Of a stretch of 64,000 bases of DNA, positions 60,401 to 64,000 are shown one piece after another (positions within the stretch are counted from its first letter, which is position 1; every line of letters starts with the position of its first letter). A model generated the notes under the pieces. The model saw only the letters and a list, made by a program, of their open reading frames with translations. It ran no database searches and had not been told where the DNA came from. The DNA is taken from contig VWZS01002414.1 in NCBI GenBank assembly GCA_013397075.1, positions 61,668-125,667 on the forward strand, read 5' to 3'. The stretch is from Rhabdornis inornatus. Taxonomy: Eukaryota; Chordata; Aves; Passeriformes; Rhabdornithidae. A program made the position numbers and the translations under genes.

Positions 60401-60987
60401 GTCAAAGTGGGCCAGCTTTTGACGGGGTGTAAAATGGATTATATTTATCCTTCACACGAGGGCCATGATCCTGCAGGAGTTACAGGGCTTCTGTCTCCCA
60501 TTGCTCATAGGGACCATGCTGGCATCAGCGAGGCTGTACCAGTGGTCCCTTGCTGAGGAGAGATGGAGTGGGCATACACACAGCATGGAAGCAAACACAA
60601 CACTAGATCAGAGAGAAATGCAAAGCACATGCATGAGCAAGAAGCAATGGCACAGGAAGCAGTGGAGCTTACAATTGTAAGCAAACTGGTGCCGCAAGTT
60701 TTGTCTGAACAGGATCCCTTACCCTCAAAAAATGGTGACCCTGCTTTCCAGCAATACACTATGTCTCTGGAAGGATTTTTATCAAAAGCAAGAATGTAAG
60801 ACATTTGGGCCAGGTCTTGTTGGCAAAGTGAACCAAGAGCTGTTGTGCACCCAAATGTTAATCAGCAGTCCCATTCTAGGTCCAAAGTTGGCTGAGGACA
60901 AGCTGGGACACACATTCTGCCCACCCCAGGGATGGACAAACATTGCACACCTTGCACTGATCTCTCAAGACAGGGGTGAACACTTAC

Positions 60988-61074
60988 CCAGGAGTCCAGG
61001 GTTGGGAAACCTCCAGGAGTCGTTGTATGTTGAATATTGTGGGTGGCTGTACGGGCTCCCAGAAAACTCGCTCC
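60988..61074 (-). CDS. PAX5: PAX5 exon 9 (internal coding exon, C-terminal regulatory region)
   Basis: Read on the minus strand, this 87-nt exon encodes 28 whole codons flanked by a split glycine codon on each side. The peptide includes SEFSGSPYSHPQYSTYNDSW followed by RFPNPGLL. From memory it matches residues 339-366 of the 391-residue human PAX5 with one change (Ser to Thr in QYS[S/T]YND). PAX2 and PAX8 differ clearly here, for example PAX2 has NPYSHPQYTAYNEAW. The acceptor is a pyrimidine-rich tract ending TTTAACTTAG, with the exon starting at 61074. The donor is CTGG|GTAAGTG, with the exon ending at 60988. Both boundaries are phase 1, so skipping the exon keeps the reading frame. This agrees with the known PAX5 isoforms lacking exon 9. 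PAX5 is a nuclear paired-domain transcription factor; exons 8-10 encode its activation and inhibitory tail. The DNA-binding exons lie outside the window. Confidence 0.97.
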
Positions 61075-64000
61075 CTAAGTTAAAGAGACAAAGACAGAAT
61101 AAAAGGTAATTTGATTTGAGATGACAGTTACCATTCTGGGGCAAAGGGGCTTTCCAGTGTGTGCTCTGCTCCACTGACCACCACAGAAAAAGCACTGGTG
61201 GACACTCTGCCTTGAGGAAGGTGAATATGGATGGGTAAATTATTAAGTAAATGGGTGCAGACTTATTTTATGTCTTTTTTGTGCTGCAGCCCAGGCCACC
61301 TGAACTTGCTGCACGAGCAAGGAAGTGAGGAGGGATGTAGAAGCCTCTGGGAGACACTGATGGGGCTGGCCTTTGCCTCTCCAGCACTACAGGACTCAGG
61401 GTGAGAAGCACAATACAAGGACAGGGCTGTCCAGATAGAGTCTCTGCTGTAGGAGAAGATGGACCACCCAATTTCTAGATACTGGATATCCTTCATGGAG
61501 AACATGGTCATGGTCCCAGATATTTTTCCAACACTGTAACCCAAGGAAAGGGACGTTTGCATAAGTTTCAGATGGATTTGGACCCTCCAGAAAAAGGCAA
61601 AAAAAAGACTTGCAAAATTATGGTTGTCTCCTCATCAATTCCTGTTCTTCCCATGTGTTTGTTCTCTTCACATGCCACTTGGTTCATACTTCAGTTAAAA
61701 GATCAGAACAGAGCCTTGCACCATGGGGCTCTGACCTGGCCCCTCCACCACGCAAATACCAACACTGCTGCTGTTTTATTAGGAAATGTTCCTTGAATAA
61801 CAGGTTTCCTCCTCTCTCTCTTTCTTCCTCCTTCCCTTCTCCCTCTCCCACATGTAAATATATACAAACACAGCACAGCAGGAGAAAAAGTATGTTTCCT
61901 AAGGCAAGATTTGAGGGCTGACAGGCCACAGCAGATGCTTGCCACGACCTTTGCCTACCTTGGTCTTTGGCATTAGCATAGCCATGACCCTGTACCCAGG
62001 AGCTGCCATAACTCCAGCTAGGCAGTGGACCCCTGACACTGTGTCCTGAGCACCTCAGGCTCAGCACCCCTGTCCCATACAATCCCTAGACCCATCATGG
62101 AGACCACATCTGGGTCCCCTGGCAAGTGAGTGGCCATGGTTTAGGCCATTTGCTGGCACACTGGCCCCAGGGAAGAGGGGATGATGCTCTGGTCACCAAA
62201 ACACAGGGTCTGGTCCAGGATAGCTTGATCTCCACATGATCCTGCTTCAGTGAAAACAAGTTGCCTCTCCACCTGCCTCACAAGATGAACAGACTGAATG
62301 TGCTGACAGCAGGACCAGCCACCACTAGTCTGCTGCAGGACGTCTCTGTCAGCATCTCTTCCTTGTTTCTCTTCTGCAGCCCTTCAGACCCATGAGACTA
62401 TACTTACCAGGATCAACCTAGTCTCTCCCCCCAACACAACTTCCACGGAGAGAAGCTCCAAAGTGTGCACCAGCAAGCCCTACCATACTCAGCACACATT
62501 GCTGTGCCAACAAAAACTCTTCACAAACTCAGAGTAGGTTTTCCTTATTTTTCTCTAAGGAATGGCATTAATTCATGGTGAGCCAGGAAAAATGGAGCTG
62601 TTTCAAACCTTCCTTCCAAGGGAAGTACACAGTACCTACCGTTCTTCTCTGCTCCTGTCCCTATGGATGATAGATGACTTCAATGCCTGAAGTTACCTCT
62701 GTCAGAGTGCTTATTCTAAAGGAGTAAGGCACAGCAAAGCTGACAATGCCCAAAGAGAAGTTAGGAGCCACTTGACATACTGCAGCCACTGGTAAGAGCA
62801 TCCCCACTGCCTTCCATCCGTCAGGGATCCATGTGTCTCCTGCAGGACACAGCAGCTTCTCTCTGTTCCTTTCTGCCTCTGCATCACCACAATTGAGGCT
62901 GTTGTCTCACCCAGAGTCCTCCCTAATTCTTCCCTGCTTCTATAGCCCCTGGGCTTCAAGCTCATCTCTGGCCCAGCCCTGTGTTTCTGATGTTGCCCAA
63001 GCCTGCTAAGCACACACGCAGCAGTCTGGGAACTTCACTTGTGAGAGTCATGATGTTCCCCAGCCCTGAAGTTATGGTCAAGTGTGTGGCACACAAAAAT
63101 CCTTTCATCTTCTGGGTGCCTCTTCTACAGGAATGCTATCACACACTATCTTCCCAGGAGCTGCACTTCTTCCTCTCCACAGGAAAGTGAGATTTTCAAA
63201 GATTTAGTCCTGGTTTAGTTGCACAAAACAGCTGAGCTGTCTGACATGACACACAAAAGCAGATGGGAGCGAGTCTTGCTGCTACATCCTCCCTGAGAGC
63301 TGTGCAGTGCATGCACACAGGGACAGAGTGGACAGGACAGCAGGACAGACCTAGATCCCTGATGTGGTCTGTTTGCACAGAGCGCACAGAAGAGCTTGTC
63401 CTGTTCTTTGTACACCAGGAGCACCCCAGGCTTGAAATAAAGCTCCCAGCGAGCTCTTGAATGCCTGCAAGAGCTCCATCCCAAGGGAGAGCATTCTCCC
63501 CTTGAACTACACAACACCTCATTTTCAGGTGTCCCCGCCTTCTCTCCCTTGATGCCTTCCTCCCTCCTTCCATCTCTCTCTCCCTCCCCTCTCCTACTCT
63601 CCTGGAGCTGCACAGACCCACTCCATTCCATGCTGATGCCGTGCACGCCATGGAGTGGGCAGCAGCACTTTCCAAACGTTTATCACTGCTGCAGCAGGGC
63701 TGTGGGTGGGAATGGACTGACATTTCATTGTTTCATCCTCTCCTGTCTTGCCCTCCTCCCCCACCATCCCCACTGCCCTCCTCCCCACATTCACACACAG
63801 ACACACATCGTGGACCCTCTCTGGGGGATGCTCCAGTGCCTGTCAGGCTGAGGCTTCCAATTCTCTGTTTTTTATGCCTCAGTGGTCAGGGTGTCAAGCT
63901 CCTGCAGTACAGACCAGCCAGAAGCTCGAGGAGTCACTGAGCACCATCAGCTCAGTGACAGTATTGCTTGCTTCTTAACATACTCTGCATATCCATCAGC
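61075..64000 (-). other. PAX5: PAX5 intron 8 (3' part, runs off the window)
   Basis: This lies upstream of exon 9 on the minus strand. The 34-residue exon 8 peptide motif (GRDLAST...GYPPHVPP...TLTGMVP) was looked for and not found, so intron 8 continues past the right edge. The 3' end has a good pyrimidine tract before TTTAACTTAG. No interspersed repeat was recognised. A CT-rich stretch lies at 61801-61850. Confidence 0.85.

Larger units (their letters stand above)
53675..60987 (-). other. PAX5: PAX5 intron 9
   Basis: This is the sequence between the two PAX5 exons. It begins (minus strand) with GTAAGTG at 60987 and ends with CCCACAG at 53675. It has no recognisable CR1, LTR or long tandem repeat, only short runs such as a poly-T of about 17 at 58910-58926. 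A block near 59760-60400 has the look of a conserved regulatory element and is listed separately. Open frames in this intron show no family resemblance. Confidence 0.93.

Noticed and set aside
60505..60560. Possible PAX5 exon 8 (a minus-strand stretch contains ATGGTCCC)
   Set aside because: It lies downstream of exon 9 in gene order and its translation does not match the exon 8 peptide.
1..64000. CRISPR arrays, bacterial operons, tRNA or rRNA genes
   Set aside because: No regularly spaced direct repeats with unique spacers, no bacterial-style gene packing and no tRNA or rRNA landmarks were seen in this vertebrate DNA.

Overview
The window looks like songbird (passerine) nuclear DNA. The evidence is many 3'-truncated CR1 retroposons with the avian CR1 tail, several avian-type solo retroviral LTRs (one family, starting TGTC-TTGG-TTTGAAAGACAGG, is one I recognise from passerine genomes), and two coding exons of a bird-like PAX5. 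There is no operon-like gene packing and no bacterial gene. Nearly all long open frames are chance frames in noncoding DNA or in repeats.

The only protein-coding gene I can support is the 3' end of PAX5 (BSAP, the paired-box factor that sets B-cell identity and acts in the midbrain), on the minus strand. Exon 9 is 60988-61074 and the coding part of the last exon (exon 10) is 53598-53674. Both have clean splice sites and matching phase-1 split glycine codons. Intron 9 is about 7.3 kb (53675-60987). Intron 8 runs off the right edge, and exon 8 and everything upstream lie outside the window. A long 3' UTR probably follows the stop codon down to a minus-strand AATAAA at 47498-47503, so the transcription unit covers about 47.48-64.0 kb. 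I see no recognisable CR1 or LTR in that part.

The left 47 kb is intergenic DNA downstream of PAX5. In mammals the next gene in this direction is MELK; no MELK exon was recognised. Layout: 0.3-6.0 kb, LTR fragments of three families, one carrying a G-rich minisatellite and an assembly gap; 6-12.9 kb, mostly featureless, with one reverse CR1 and a GT repeat; 12.9-16.2 kb, four forward CR1 pieces, the longest including reverse-transcriptase remnants; 18.3-20.1 kb, a reverse LTR, CR1 tails and a GGAT repeat; 23.4-25.5 kb, two LTRs of the passerine family, one of them complete; 28.3-29.2 kb, a CR1; 30.5-31.1 kb, the best candidate conserved regulatory element; 32-46 kb, scattered CR1 pieces, AT-rich candidate elements and an LTR at 45.06-45.88 kb.

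I did not find a new gene system. The points most worth checking are a tandem (18-nt, in-frame) splice acceptor at PAX5 exon 10, the homeodomain/GATA-motif block at 30.5-31.1 kb, a candidate intron 9 element at about 59.8-60.4 kb, and the G-quadruplex-prone minisatellite inside an LTR.
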